Shown: positions 7,832 through 15,784 of the stretch, piece after piece
Layout: the number at the start of each line of letters is the position of its first letter
Numbering within the stretch: the first letter of the stretch is position 1
From: Bacteroidaceae bacterium
Lineage (GTDB): Bacteria; Bacteroidota; Bacteroidia; Bacteroidales; Bacteroidaceae
DNA length: 37,869 bases
NCBI GenBank assembly: GCA_017461345.1
Contig: JAFTYP010000004.1
Location: 1-37,869, forward strand
Direction of reading: 5' to 3'
Made by a program: the position numbers and the translations under genes
The notes under the pieces: generated by a model
What the model saw: the letters and a program-made list of their open reading frames with translations, nothing else
Told to the model about the DNA's origin: nothing
The model's database searches: none

Positions 7832-8464
7832 CTATATAAGCAATGTAAGCACCGCCCCCCAATGTGCAAGCGCGCCAAGCAAGACAAAGACGTGCCATAC
7901 GACATGGAAATATGGCCGCTCGTCGTGGGCAAAGAAATAAGTTCCTCCCGTATAGAACAAGCCTTCGGCAACGAGAAGGCACATGGTCTGCGGCGTCAGC
8001 GATTTAAACACCGGTTCGGCAATGAGGACAATGCTCCACCCCATAATCAAATAGATAGCCAACGAGAGGCGAGGCCAACGCCCTAAAGCATATATCTTGT
8101 AGAAGGCACCGCCTATCACCGCCGCCCATTGCAAGGCAAAAACAAACCAGCCAAGCCAGCCTCCCACCACGCCGACAAGAATTGGCGTGTAGGAACAGGC
8201 TATCATAATATAAATACTTATGTGGTCGCACTTGCGGAAAATGCTCTTAAGGCGCTCGTTGCTTACCCAATGATACACAGTGCTGCTGAGAAACATGAAG
8301 AACATTCCCACCAGGAAGCAGATGACACCGAACGTCATCAAAGGCCCCTGTTTGGCGGCCAGCCATGCCAACCACATGGAACTCAAAGCAAAGACGGCAC
8401 CACCCAGATGCGTCCATGTATTGCCAAGTTCGTTCTTACTTGGCCAAAACTGCTTCAATCGCAT
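7832..8464 (-). CDS. hemolysin III / TrhA family membrane protein
   Basis: 210 residues with seven predicted membrane helices, as in the PAQR/hemolysin III family. Conserved elements are 'NTWTHLGGAVFAL' near the N-terminus, 'SSTVYHW' in helix 2, 'DHISIYIMIACSYTP' at about 82-96, and 'HVVWHVFVLLGALAHW' in the last helix. These histidines and the aspartate correspond to the metal-binding site of the superfamily. The family name comes from a hemolytic phenotype in Bacillus cereus; work on TrhA points to membrane energetics or lipid homeostasis, and no toxin role should be assumed. Its start overlaps the end of the upstream acyl-ACP synthetase gene by 29 nt, so the two are co-expressed, which fits a lipid-related role. 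Confidence 0.9.
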   Translation of the reverse strand: MRLKQFWPSKNELGNTWTHLGGAVFALSSMWLAWLAAKQGPLMTFGVICFLVGMFFMFLSSTVYHWVSNERLKSIFRKCDHISIYIMIACSYTPILVGVVGGWLGWFVFALQWAAVIGGAFYKIYALGRWPRLSLAIYLIMGWSIVLIAEPVFKSLTPQTMCLLVAEGLFYTGGTYFFAHDERPYFHVVWHVFVLLGALAHWGAVLTLLI

Positions 8465-10928
8465 TTTGAGTCTGACGTGTCAGTTCGTCGTAAGTCTGAC
8501 TGTCTGTCGGATTTATGGCAGGCAAGTAAGTCAATTCTATATGCTTCGGCTTCATGAAACGACCGCTGCGAGGCAAGGCATCGTAAGCACCATTGATGCA
8601 CACGGGTACAATAGGCACCTGGAGTTCCTTGGCAAGTATGGCAAAAGTCTTCTTGAACGGAATCATTCCACCGTCGTGCGTACGGGCACCTTCCGGGAAA
8701 ATAACAACACGATGGCCTTCCCTGAGAACCTTCGCGAGTTTCAAAATCGACTCCTTCAGGTTGGCACGTTCCATGACGATGATGTTGCTTTTGGCAGCCA
8801 TGCTACGACGACGTTCGCCACGAACATGCTCTTCTGTGGCATAGAAATAGTACTCGCCAAGTTCGCCCCAAGGAATACCCGCCAATGTCAGCGGACCATC
8901 GATGAAACTCTGGTGATTGGGAGCCAGGATACAGGCACCCGTCTCCGGCACATTCTGCTTGCCCTTCACGGTGAGTGAGTTATACAAACAGAAGAACCAC
9001 TTGAAGATGCGCGAACACAAACGATAAGCAAATCCGGCCGTAGGCAACTTCAAAGCATCAACAGGCGCATGAAGAAGTTGGTTCCAATCCACCGTCTCCA
9101 CCTCCATACGCGTCTTCTGTTTAGCAACAAACTCAGCAAGAGCCTCCACACTGGGGAAGGCAGGCATCTCGTCGGCATTGACAAAAGTGCCAAAAGTGCT
9201 CTCGATGAAGCCCTGAAGACTTATCTTGTCCAAAGAATCCAACGCAAGGTCCGTCTCAATATGGTCTGCCGCATGCACCTTAACGCCCTTCTCCTGTTCA
9301 ATGAAACGCTTCAGCAAGATGTATTCCTCGAAGGTGGGTTCGGCCTTCTCCTCATGACGTTTGCTCCTCGCACCCTGTTCGTCCTTCAAAATCTCCTTAA
9401 GTTTGAAGCGCTGTAACTTGTCGAGTTTCGTGCGAGGCAAATCACCACGATAAACCAGAACGCTCATAATCTTCTTATAAGCAGATACAGTCATATTATA
9501 GGGTTCCACCACCTCGCGCTTCAACTGGGCAGCCGTTTCATCGTCGGTCAGCGTTGCAGCCCAATCCTTTTGGGGCACAATAATAGCACACAATTTGTCG
9601 CCATCCTGGACAACAGCCGCTTCCTTAACATAAGCATCGTACTTCTCCAGTTTGAACTCAATCTCGTTCGGCTGAACATTCTTGCCGTTACTCAAGACAA
9701 TAATCTCCTTCGTACGACCGGTTATCGTAATGCGTCCGGCCGAATCGAACGAGGCAAGGTCGCCCGTATGCAAGAAACCATCGCTGTCAATAACAGCCGC
9801 CGTCTCCTCCGGACGCTGGTAATAACCCTTCATCAGATTGGGCCCCTTGACACACAATTCACCATCCACCAACTTACATTCAATGCCGGGCAAAGGCAAG
9901 CCGGAGCAGCCGGGAATATAATCACCAGGACGAGTAAAGGATATCATAGGAGCAGTTTCGGTCATACCATAGCCCTCCAGAACATCAAGGCCAATGGCAC
10001 GCAGCCCCTCACCTATTTCCCGTTCCAAAGCAGCACCGCCGCATACGCAGTAATCCACATGGCCACCCATCTTCTTTCTGACGGAATTGAACAACAGTCT
10101 GCTGAGAGTTCTGCTTTTAGCAACCTTACACAAAGCAAAAAGAGCCCTGCCGGCTGCCGACTGATCTATCTTCTTCTTAATGCCAACATAGAGCGTTTGC
10201 CACAGGCGAGGCACACCTACCATAATGCTAACCTTGCCGCGACAAAGCGTATCCATGATGTCCGGACCAGTCAACGACGGACTGATAACCACACCGCCGC
10301 CAACATATATAGGAGCAACCATTGTGCCCAAAAGCGGCAAGATATGGTGAAGCGGCAACAAAATCAACGTTCTGCGTTCCGGGCTGAAGATAGGAACATT
10401 CTGCGAAACAGCATGTATATTGGCCATCAAGTTGGCATAACTGAGCATAACGCCTTTAGGCGAGCCCGTTGTGCCGGAGGTGTAAATAATGACCGCCGTG
10501 TCATCATTGTCCGGTTCGCTCAACGCAGACCAGGGCAAAATGGACGTCGTCGGCTCTTCCGCCAAAGGCAAAAACTCATAATCATCAATAATCAGGACCT
10601 TTGTTTCAACGCCTGCCTCCTGAATCGCTTCCTGAAGAACAGCCTCACGCTCTTTCGAAACCCACACGGCATCCGGCTGGCAGTCGCGAAGAATATAAGC
10701 AATATCACCTGCCGTAGAAGTGGCATCTACCGGAACTGCTATGCCTTCCTGCAGCCAAACCGCAAAGAAACTATACACCCAGCCTAAGCGATTTTCGCTC
10801 AAGATGACGGTTTTGGTCTCTTTCCCCCGAGGAGTCGTCTTGGCATACAGTTCAACGCGTTTAAGAAGTTCGCTGTATTTTACACTATACTCACCACTGA
10901 TGACGGCAATCTTATTAAGGTCTATCAT
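8436..10928 (-). CDS. fused acyl-ACP synthetase / acyl carrier protein / PlsC-type acyltransferase
   Basis: 830 residues from the ATG at 10926-10928, which follows a clear promoter; the longer open frame to 11192 crosses that promoter and the neighbouring gene. There are three domains. Residues 1-520 are an AMP-forming ligase ('YTSGTTGSPKGV' 149-160, 'GYGMTETAPM' 319-328, 'HTGD' 387-390, and the C-terminal Lys in 'LPRTKLDKLQR'). Residues about 533-605 are an acyl carrier domain with the phosphopantetheine Ser565 in 'LALDSLDKIS'. Residues about 640-830 are a 1-acylglycerol-phosphate acyltransferase ('NHQSFIDG' 671-678, 'FPEGAR' 744-749). The order differs from E. coli Aas, which has the acyltransferase first. 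The likely job is activation of free fatty acids and transfer to a lysophospholipid or related acceptor at the inner membrane. It overlaps trhA. Confidence 0.9.
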   Translation of the reverse strand: MIDLNKIAVISGEYSVKYSELLKRVELYAKTTPRGKETKTVILSENRLGWVYSFFAVWLQEGIAVPVDATSTAGDIAYILRDCQPDAVWVSKEREAVLQEAIQEAGVETKVLIIDDYEFLPLAEEPTTSILPWSALSEPDNDDTAVIIYTSGTTGSPKGVMLSYANLMANIHAVSQNVPIFSPERRTLILLPLHHILPLLGTMVAPIYVGGGVVISPSLTGPDIMDTLCRGKVSIMVGVPRLWQTLYVGIKKKIDQSAAGRALFALCKVAKSRTLSRLLFNSVRKKMGGHVDYCVCGGAALEREIGEGLRAIGLDVLEGYGMTETAPMISFTRPGDYIPGCSGLPLPGIECKLVDGELCVKGPNLMKGYYQRPEETAAVIDSDGFLHTGDLASFDSAGRITITGRTKEIIVLSNGKNVQPNEIEFKLEKYDAYVKEAAVVQDGDKLCAIIVPQKDWAATLTDDETAAQLKREVVEPYNMTVSAYKKIMSVLVYRGDLPRTKLDKLQRFKLKEILKDEQGARSKRHEEKAEPTFEEYILLKRFIEQEKGVKVHAADHIETDLALDSLDKISLQGFIESTFGTFVNADEMPAFPSVEALAEFVAKQKTRMEVETVDWNQLLHAPVDALKLPTAGFAYRLCSRIFKWFFCLYNSLTVKGKQNVPETGACILAPNHQSFIDGPLTLAGIPWGELGEYYFYATEEHVRGERRRSMAAKSNIIVMERANLKESILKLAKVLREGHRVVIFPEGARTHDGGMIPFKKTFAILAKELQVPIVPVCINGAYDALPRSGRFMKPKHIELTYLPAINPTDSQTYDELTRQTQNAIEAVLAK

Positions 10929-10950
10929 AAATTTATACAGTTTTGCGATG

Positions 10951-10958
10951 CAAAGGTA
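10951..10958 (-). promoter_or_regulatory. -7 box of the acyl-ACP synthetase-trhA promoter
   Basis: TACCTTTG on the minus strand, 22 nt upstream of the start at 10928. It is divergent from the -7 box at 11003-11010; the two control regions overlap in about 60 bp. Confidence 0.65.
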
Positions 10959-11002
10959 TGAAATAAATATGAATTTCAGGTTGATAATTATGAATAATTT
11001 CG

Positions 11003-11010
11003 TACCTTTG
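11003..11010 (+). promoter_or_regulatory. -7 box of the SNF2 helicase promoter
   Basis: TACCTTTG on the plus strand, 15 nt upstream of the chosen ATG at 11026. It fixes the start, since the longer open frame would begin upstream of the promoter. Confidence 0.65.
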
Positions 11011-11025
11011 CAGAAAAAGAACACT

Positions 11026-13287
11026 ATGGAAAGTCCACGCAACCAGCACAGACTGAGCAACACCATAAAGCCCTCCGACATGGGATTAGAAGAATGGCAA
11101 GTGGCCTTGAGACAGGAGCAAGCCAGACGCGAGCACTTTATCATCAGCGAAACAAGTTCGCTTTTCTGCCCCGGAGAGTACAGGGTGCGCAATCCCAGGT
11201 CACGCCATCAATATAAAATCATCTATCGAGGAGAATTCAGTCCCTGGAACTATTGTTCGTGTCCCGACTTCCGGACTTCCGGACTTGGCACATGCAAACA
11301 CGTGGAAGGGGTGAAGTTATGGCTGCAAGCAGAAGGGAAAGAGGTGCATCGTGAAGAGCCGGATTACACATCTGTCTATGTCGATTATCGCGGACAGCGC
11401 AGCATCCGCATCCGTATCGGCGAAACTCATCGCAAGGAACTGACTGCCCTTTCGCAAGAATACTTTGACCAAGCAGCAGTCTTACGCCCGGAAGCCGTTG
11501 CACATTTCGACACCTTTATTGAGAAGGCACGCAGCATTGACCCCAACTTTCGCTGTTATCCTGATGCATTGGAGGCTGTCATAAGCGAGCGAGAACGGCT
11601 TGGGAGAATCAAACTTGCCGAAAGCATTTATACCGACGAGGCATTGGATGCTCTGTTAACCACCAAACTTTACCCCTACCAGAAGGAAGGCATTCGTTTT
11701 GCCTTCAAAGCGGGCAAAGCCATCATTGCCGATGAAATGGGATTGGGAAAGACGGTGCAAGCCATTTGTCTGGCAGAGATTTATCTCCGGGAAAAGATGG
11801 CAGAAAGCGTACTTATCGTTTGCCCTAATTCGCTCAAGTACCAATGGAAGAGTGAGATTGAGCGGTTTGTTGGAACAACAGGCAAGCAGATTGTGATTGT
11901 GGAGGGCTATGCTTCCCGACGCACTGAACTGTATAATGCACCGGCACACTATAAGATTGTTTCATACCAGTCGTTGGCAAACGACATAAAGACACTTGAC
12001 CGTCTCTCTACCGACTTGCTTGTTTTGGACGAAGTGCAACGGCTCAAGAACTGGAACACACAGTTGGCGCAAGCCGTTCGGCGCATCGATGCGCACTACA
12101 ATGTATTGCTTTCGGGCACACCGCTTGAGAATAAACTCGACGAACTTGTTTCTATCGTGCAACTTGCCGACCCCTATTGTCTTGCTCCGCTGTATCGTTT
12201 CCGATACGATCATATTGTCACCGACCCCGAAACGGGGAAGGCCATCGGCTACAAGAACCTCAGCGACATCAGAGAACGTCTGAAAAACACGCTGATAAGG
12301 CGCACCAAACAAAGTGTTCAACTGCAGTTGCCGAAGCGCACCGACCAGTTCTTGTCCATCCCCATGACGCCTGTGCAACAGAATCGTCACGACGAATTGG
12401 AGAATGCGGTAGCGAAACTTGTGAGCAAATGGCAACGAACAGGCAGTTTGGGCGAAGAAGAAAGGCGGCGACTGCTGCTCATGCTTGGGCAAATGCGTAT
12501 GCTGGCAGACAGCACTTACATTATCGACCAGGACGGAGAGAACCGTCACGATGTGAAAGTTGCCGAACTGATGAACATCCTTTGCGACGCTTTGGATGGC
12601 GGCACGGCCAAGATTGTCATCTTCAGCGAATGGGAACGTATGACCAGAATCGTGGCGGCGGAACTCGCTGCAAAGAACATTCGCTACGAGTGTCTGCATG
12701 GTGGTGTGCCTGCGCAGAAGAGGAACGAACTCATCGACCGCTTCACGAACGACCCCGACTGCCGTATTTTCCTTTCCACCGATGCCGGCTCTACGGGGCT
12801 CAACCTTCAGGCTGCCAGCATTATCATCAACCTCGACCTGCCTTGGAACCCTGCCACATTGGAGCAGCGCATAGGCCGCATCTACCGCATCGGGCAGGAT
12901 ATGCCCATACAAGTGTTGAACCTTGTTTCTAAAGGTTCGATAGAGGAAAAGATGATAGAGAGGCTGCGCTTCAAACGTTCCATGTTCGAAGGGGCGCTCG
13001 ACGGCGGCGACGACACCATATTCCTCAGCGATGAGCGGTTCAAAGGCTTCATGAGCGAAATAGCACAGACATTGTCTGCCTCGCCTGCAAAAACGGGAAA
13101 CGAGGTGCTCTGCGAGGAGAGTCCGGGGCAAGAGGATGTCCCGTCGGACGAAAGTATCAGGAGCGACGTGCCTTCGGAGGAGACGATTGTTGCCTTCCTC
13201 GCTTCGCTGCGCGACATTCTTCAGTCTCCGGAAAAGACCAGGAAACTTGCCGATGCAATCACACAGATACTGAATAACAATCAATAA
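11026..13287 (+). CDS. SNF2-family DEAD/DEAH-like helicase with N-terminal SWIM zinc finger
   Basis: 753 residues from the ATG at 11026. A SWIM finger (CxC...CxH; Cys77, Cys79, Cys90, His92) sits in the N-terminal part. The SNF2 ATPase follows: 'IADEMGLGKT' (Walker A, 234-243), 'LDEVQ' as motif II (334-338, where DEAH or DEAQ is usual), 'LSGTPLENKLDE' (motif III, about 362-373). The helicase C half has 'STDAGSTGLNLQ' (about 584) and 'EQRIGRIYRIGQ' (about 613-624). After about residue 680 comes a tail rich in Ser, Glu and Asp with no domain I know. Bacterial SNF2 proteins of this type are thought to remodel DNA- or RNA-polymerase-bound complexes, in the manner of RapA; the role here is inference. 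The epimerase gene follows 36 nt later. Confidence 0.92.
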   Translation: MESPRNQHRLSNTIKPSDMGLEEWQVALRQEQARREHFIISETSSLFCPGEYRVRNPRSRHQYKIIYRGEFSPWNYCSCPDFRTSGLGTCKHVEGVKLWLQAEGKEVHREEPDYTSVYVDYRGQRSIRIRIGETHRKELTALSQEYFDQAAVLRPEAVAHFDTFIEKARSIDPNFRCYPDALEAVISERERLGRIKLAESIYTDEALDALLTTKLYPYQKEGIRFAFKAGKAIIADEMGLGKTVQAICLAEIYLREKMAESVLIVCPNSLKYQWKSEIERFVGTTGKQIVIVEGYASRRTELYNAPAHYKIVSYQSLANDIKTLDRLSTDLLVLDEVQRLKNWNTQLAQAVRRIDAHYNVLLSGTPLENKLDELVSIVQLADPYCLAPLYRFRYDHIVTDPETGKAIGYKNLSDIRERLKNTLIRRTKQSVQLQLPKRTDQFLSIPMTPVQQNRHDELENAVAKLVSKWQRTGSLGEEERRRLLLMLGQMRMLADSTYIIDQDGENRHDVKVAELMNILCDALDGGTAKIVIFSEWERMTRIVAAELAAKNIRYECLHGGVPAQKRNELIDRFTNDPDCRIFLSTDAGSTGLNLQAASIIINLDLPWNPATLEQRIGRIYRIGQDMPIQVLNLVSKGSIEEKMIERLRFKRSMFEGALDGGDDTIFLSDERFKGFMSEIAQTLSASPAKTGNEVLCEESPGQEDVPSDESIRSDVPSEETIVAFLASLRDILQSPEKTRKLADAITQILNNNQ

Positions 13288-13323
13288 CCCTCCCTTATGG
13301 GGCAATCAGAGGGAACAGAAATT

Positions 13324-14370
13324 ATGAAAATACTCATCACCGGAGCCAGTGGCTTCATAGGAAGTTTCATTGTAGAGGAAGCCATCAGACAGGGCTTCGA
13401 CACTTGGGCTGGCGTTCGCGCCACAAGCAGTAAGAAATATCTGCAAGACGAGCGCATACATTTTGCGCAACTCGACATGCTGAACACCAAGAAATTGTGC
13501 TCGCAACTTCTCGCCTACAAGACAGAGATGGGCGGAGAGGGCTGGGACTACATCGTGCATGCTGCCGGCGCAACGAAGTGCCTGCATGCCGAAGACTTCT
13601 TCCGCACAAACACCGATGGCACGCGTAACTTCATCGATGCTCTGCGTGAAACGGGGATGGTGCCACGCCGTTTTGTATTCCTGAGCAGTTTGAGCATCTT
13701 CGGTGCCATCAGGGAGAAGCCCGTCCGCAAGCCGTCGGCCGAGAATCCTTGGGTGTACGAACCCATTCTCCTCACCGATGAACCGCAGCCAAACACCGTT
13801 TATGGCAAAAGCAAACTGGCTGCCGAGCACTTCCTCACGGAGCAGAAGGACTTCCCCTTCACCATACTGCGACCGACGGGGGTCTATGGTCCTCGCGAAC
13901 GCGACTACTTCCTTATGGCGCAAAGCATCAAGCAGCACATCGACGTCGCCGCAGGCCTGACGCCCCAGGAGATTACGTTTGTCTATGTGGACGACGTCGT
14001 GCAAGCCGTCTTCAAGAGCATGGTGTCGCCGGAGGCTGAAGGCAAAGCCTACTTCCTGAGCGATGGAGAAGTCTATAACAGCCGCAGTTACAGCGACCTC
14101 GTGCAGCAGCATCTCGGCAATCCATGGGTGCTTCACCTGAAGTTGCCTCTGTGTCTGTTGCGAGCCGTATGCTGGCTTGGCGGCAAGATGAGTCGGCTGA
14201 CCGGCAAGATGACGGCTTTGAACGACGACAAATACCACATCCTCTCGCAGCGCAACTGGCAGTGCGACATTGCCCCCGCCATTGCCGACTTCGGATATGC
14301 ACCACAGTGGACGCTCGAAAAGGGTGTGGAGGAAAGCATCCGCTGGTACAGGCAGGAAGGCTGGCTGTAG
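13324..14370 (+). CDS. NAD-dependent epimerase/dehydratase (extended SDR)
   Basis: 348 residues. The Rossmann start 'MKILITGASGFIGSF' carries GxxGxxG (Gly7, Gly10, Gly13). The catalytic Tyr160 and Lys164 are in 'TVYGKSKLAAE', and the motif 'LRPTGVYGPRERD' follows. This is the extended short-chain dehydrogenase type that acts on nucleotide-sugars or related substrates. The exact substrate cannot be read. The frame is open to an earlier ATG at 13297, but the start at 13324 gives the canonical N-terminus. It probably shares the transcript of the SNF2 gene. Confidence 0.88.
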   Translation: MKILITGASGFIGSFIVEEAIRQGFDTWAGVRATSSKKYLQDERIHFAQLDMLNTKKLCSQLLAYKTEMGGEGWDYIVHAAGATKCLHAEDFFRTNTDGTRNFIDALRETGMVPRRFVFLSSLSIFGAIREKPVRKPSAENPWVYEPILLTDEPQPNTVYGKSKLAAEHFLTEQKDFPFTILRPTGVYGPRERDYFLMAQSIKQHIDVAAGLTPQEITFVYVDDVVQAVFKSMVSPEAEGKAYFLSDGEVYNSRSYSDLVQQHLGNPWVLHLKLPLCLLRAVCWLGGKMSRLTGKMTALNDDKYHILSQRNWQCDIAPAIADFGYAPQWTLEKGVEESIRWYRQEGWL

Positions 14371-14377
14371 GCTGACA

Positions 14378-14400
14378 TTTTGCCACGCATTCGGGCAAAA
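14378..14400. terminator. possible hairpin after the epimerase gene
   Basis: TTTTGCC and GGCAAAA form a 7-bp stem with a 9-nt loop, 8 nt past the stop codon. The A/T ends of the stem could act as A-tract and T-tract, but there is no long T-run, so termination is only possible. Confidence 0.35.
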
Positions 14401-14492
14401 CACTTACAATTTGACACGTCGATTTCGGATGCAATATGGGAGCATTTAGATAGAAAAGCGTCAAGAAAACGGAAGCGAAAGGAGAAGTCTGT

Positions 14493-14582
14493 CAACTTCT
14501 CGTGAGAACTTTTCAAAATAGACACGTTAGTTTGCCCAACTTCTCATGTGAAGTTGGGCGATTTCATACAAGAAAATCGCAG
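14493..14582. repeat. tandem palindromic repeat, ~22-nt period, class II
   Basis: Units begin at 14493 (CAACTTCTCGTGAGAACTT), 14514 (a diverged unit), 14538 (CAACTTCTCATGTGAAGTTG) and about 14560 (GATTTCATACAAGAAAATC). Each is an imperfect palindrome of about 22 nt. The third forms the strongest hairpin: GCCCAACTTC and GAAGTTGGGC (14534-14543 and 14550-14559), a 10-bp perfect stem with a 6-nt loop. It is the same unit as at 2768-2854, again downstream of a gene's 3' end. Confidence 0.6.
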
Positions 14583-14912
14583 CGAAAACACATCAAAAAC
14601 TCCACTTTTCTGCCCTAAAACCCCCGATTTTTCTGTTCCAAAAACACACCCAAACGCACAACACCCAAAGCCTCAGTTTGTTACGAAAACCCGGCGAGAA
14701 TGTGTTCTTTTCAGCCACGACGTGTCGCGGCCGATTTTTCGCAATTCTCAGAGCCTCGGCAAAAAGCAAAATGTAAGCAAAACACCTGTTTTTACGGCAT
14801 TTTGACACACGGGTGAAGAGGTGACTTCCAGCAACAAATACAGCAAAAGGGAACCTCCCATTTCAAGAGCCAACTTTTTAGATTTCGGTTTTCGTTTTCC
14901 AATTATTCTTCA
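14583..14912. other. non-coding stretch, no gene seen
   Basis: A/C-rich on the plus strand. An 85-codon open frame crosses it (14548-14805) but starts inside the repeat, lacks a start signal and has a composition unlike the neighbouring genes. I see nothing else that I can support. Confidence 0.5.
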
Positions 14913-14920
14913 TACCTTTG
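14913..14920 (+). promoter_or_regulatory. -7 box upstream of the DUF1080 gene
   Basis: TACCTTTG, 33 nt upstream of the ATG at 14954. No clear -33 TTG is seen; the upstream DNA is T-rich. Confidence 0.6.
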
Positions 14921-14953
14921 CAAAGCAAACCTATCAAAACACACTGACAAACT

Positions 14954-15730
14954 ATGAAGAAACTGATTCTACTGGCAGCAACAGCCGCCTTGGCCAGCCT
15001 GAACCCCACCCAGGCACAGGAGAAGAAAGACTATCCGCAGCCCGAAGCCATGCGCCCCGGCATGTCGGAGTACTGGACACCGCAGCCCCGAGTCGTGACA
15101 CCCGGCGACATCAAACAGAATACAGCACCGAGCGACGCCATTGTTCTCTTCGACGGAGACGACCTCTCGGCATGGATGACTCCCGATGGGAAACCCGCCG
15201 AATGGACCGTAAAAGGCGGAGTGATGACCGTCGACAAATCAAAAGGCGACATCCTCACACGCCAGAAGTTCGGCAGTTTCCAACTCCACCTGGAATGGCG
15301 TGTGCCGAAAGACATCGAGGGAGAAAGCCAGTCCAGAGGCAACAGCGGCGTCTTCCTCCAGGACATGTACGAAGTGCAAATCCTCGACTGCTACAAGAAC
15401 GAGACATACGTCAACGGCATGACGGGCAGCATCTACAAGCAGACACCGCCCATGGTGAACGCCATGAGGGCTCCCGGCGAGTGGAACGTCTACGACATCA
15501 TCTACACGGCACCCATCTTTAAGGAAGACGGCACATATCTCTACCGTCCCTACGTCACCGTCATACAAAACGGCATTGTCCTGCAGAACCACACCGAAAT
15601 ACAAGGCACAACCGAATACATCGGCTTCCCCCGCACCGTAAAACACGGCGAAGGGCCCATCCGCCTGCAATCGCACGGCGATCCCAGCCAGCCCATCAGT
15701 TTCCGAAACATATGGATAAGGCCACTCTGA
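14954..15730 (+). CDS. secreted 3-keto-disaccharide hydrolase-like protein (DUF1080)
   Basis: 258 residues. A signal peptide (MKKLILLAATAALASLNPTQAQ) precedes one beta-sandwich domain of the DUF1080/3-keto-disaccharide hydrolase type. Typical elements are 'IVLFDGDDLSAW' (about 62-73), 'WTVKGGVMTV', 'FGSFQLHLEWRVP', 'SRGNSGVFLQDMYEVQILD' (about 127-145) and the closing 'GPIRLQSHG...ISFRNIWIRPL'. Members hydrolyse 3-keto-glycosides made by a partner oxidoreductase, or only bind sugars. The next gene, 54 nt downstream, encodes such a candidate oxidoreductase. Homologous pairs in gut Bacteroides are known from the oxidoreductive breakdown of glycosides. The substrate here is unknown. Confidence 0.88.
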   Translation: MKKLILLAATAALASLNPTQAQEKKDYPQPEAMRPGMSEYWTPQPRVVTPGDIKQNTAPSDAIVLFDGDDLSAWMTPDGKPAEWTVKGGVMTVDKSKGDILTRQKFGSFQLHLEWRVPKDIEGESQSRGNSGVFLQDMYEVQILDCYKNETYVNGMTGSIYKQTPPMVNAMRAPGEWNVYDIIYTAPIFKEDGTYLYRPYVTVIQNGIVLQNHTEIQGTTEYIGFPRTVKHGEGPIRLQSHGDPSQPISFRNIWIRPL

Positions 15731-15784
15731 AAACGAGAATCTGACGCAACCATTGCCTCAACTCCCAACTATTAACCCAAAACC

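Noticed and set aside
10720..11025. An N-terminal extension of the SNF2 helicase from 10720
   Set aside because: The extension lies inside the oppositely oriented synthetase gene and upstream of the TACCTTTG box.
10929..11192. An N-terminal extension of the acyl-ACP synthetase to 11192
   Set aside because: It would pass through both divergent promoters and overlap the start of the SNF2 gene; the chosen ATG at 10928 gives a complete ligase domain.
14548..14805. An 85-codon plus-strand gene between the epimerase and DUF1080 genes
   Set aside because: It starts inside the hairpin of the repeat, has no promoter, and its Thr/Pro/Lys-rich composition reflects A/C skew. No domain is visible.
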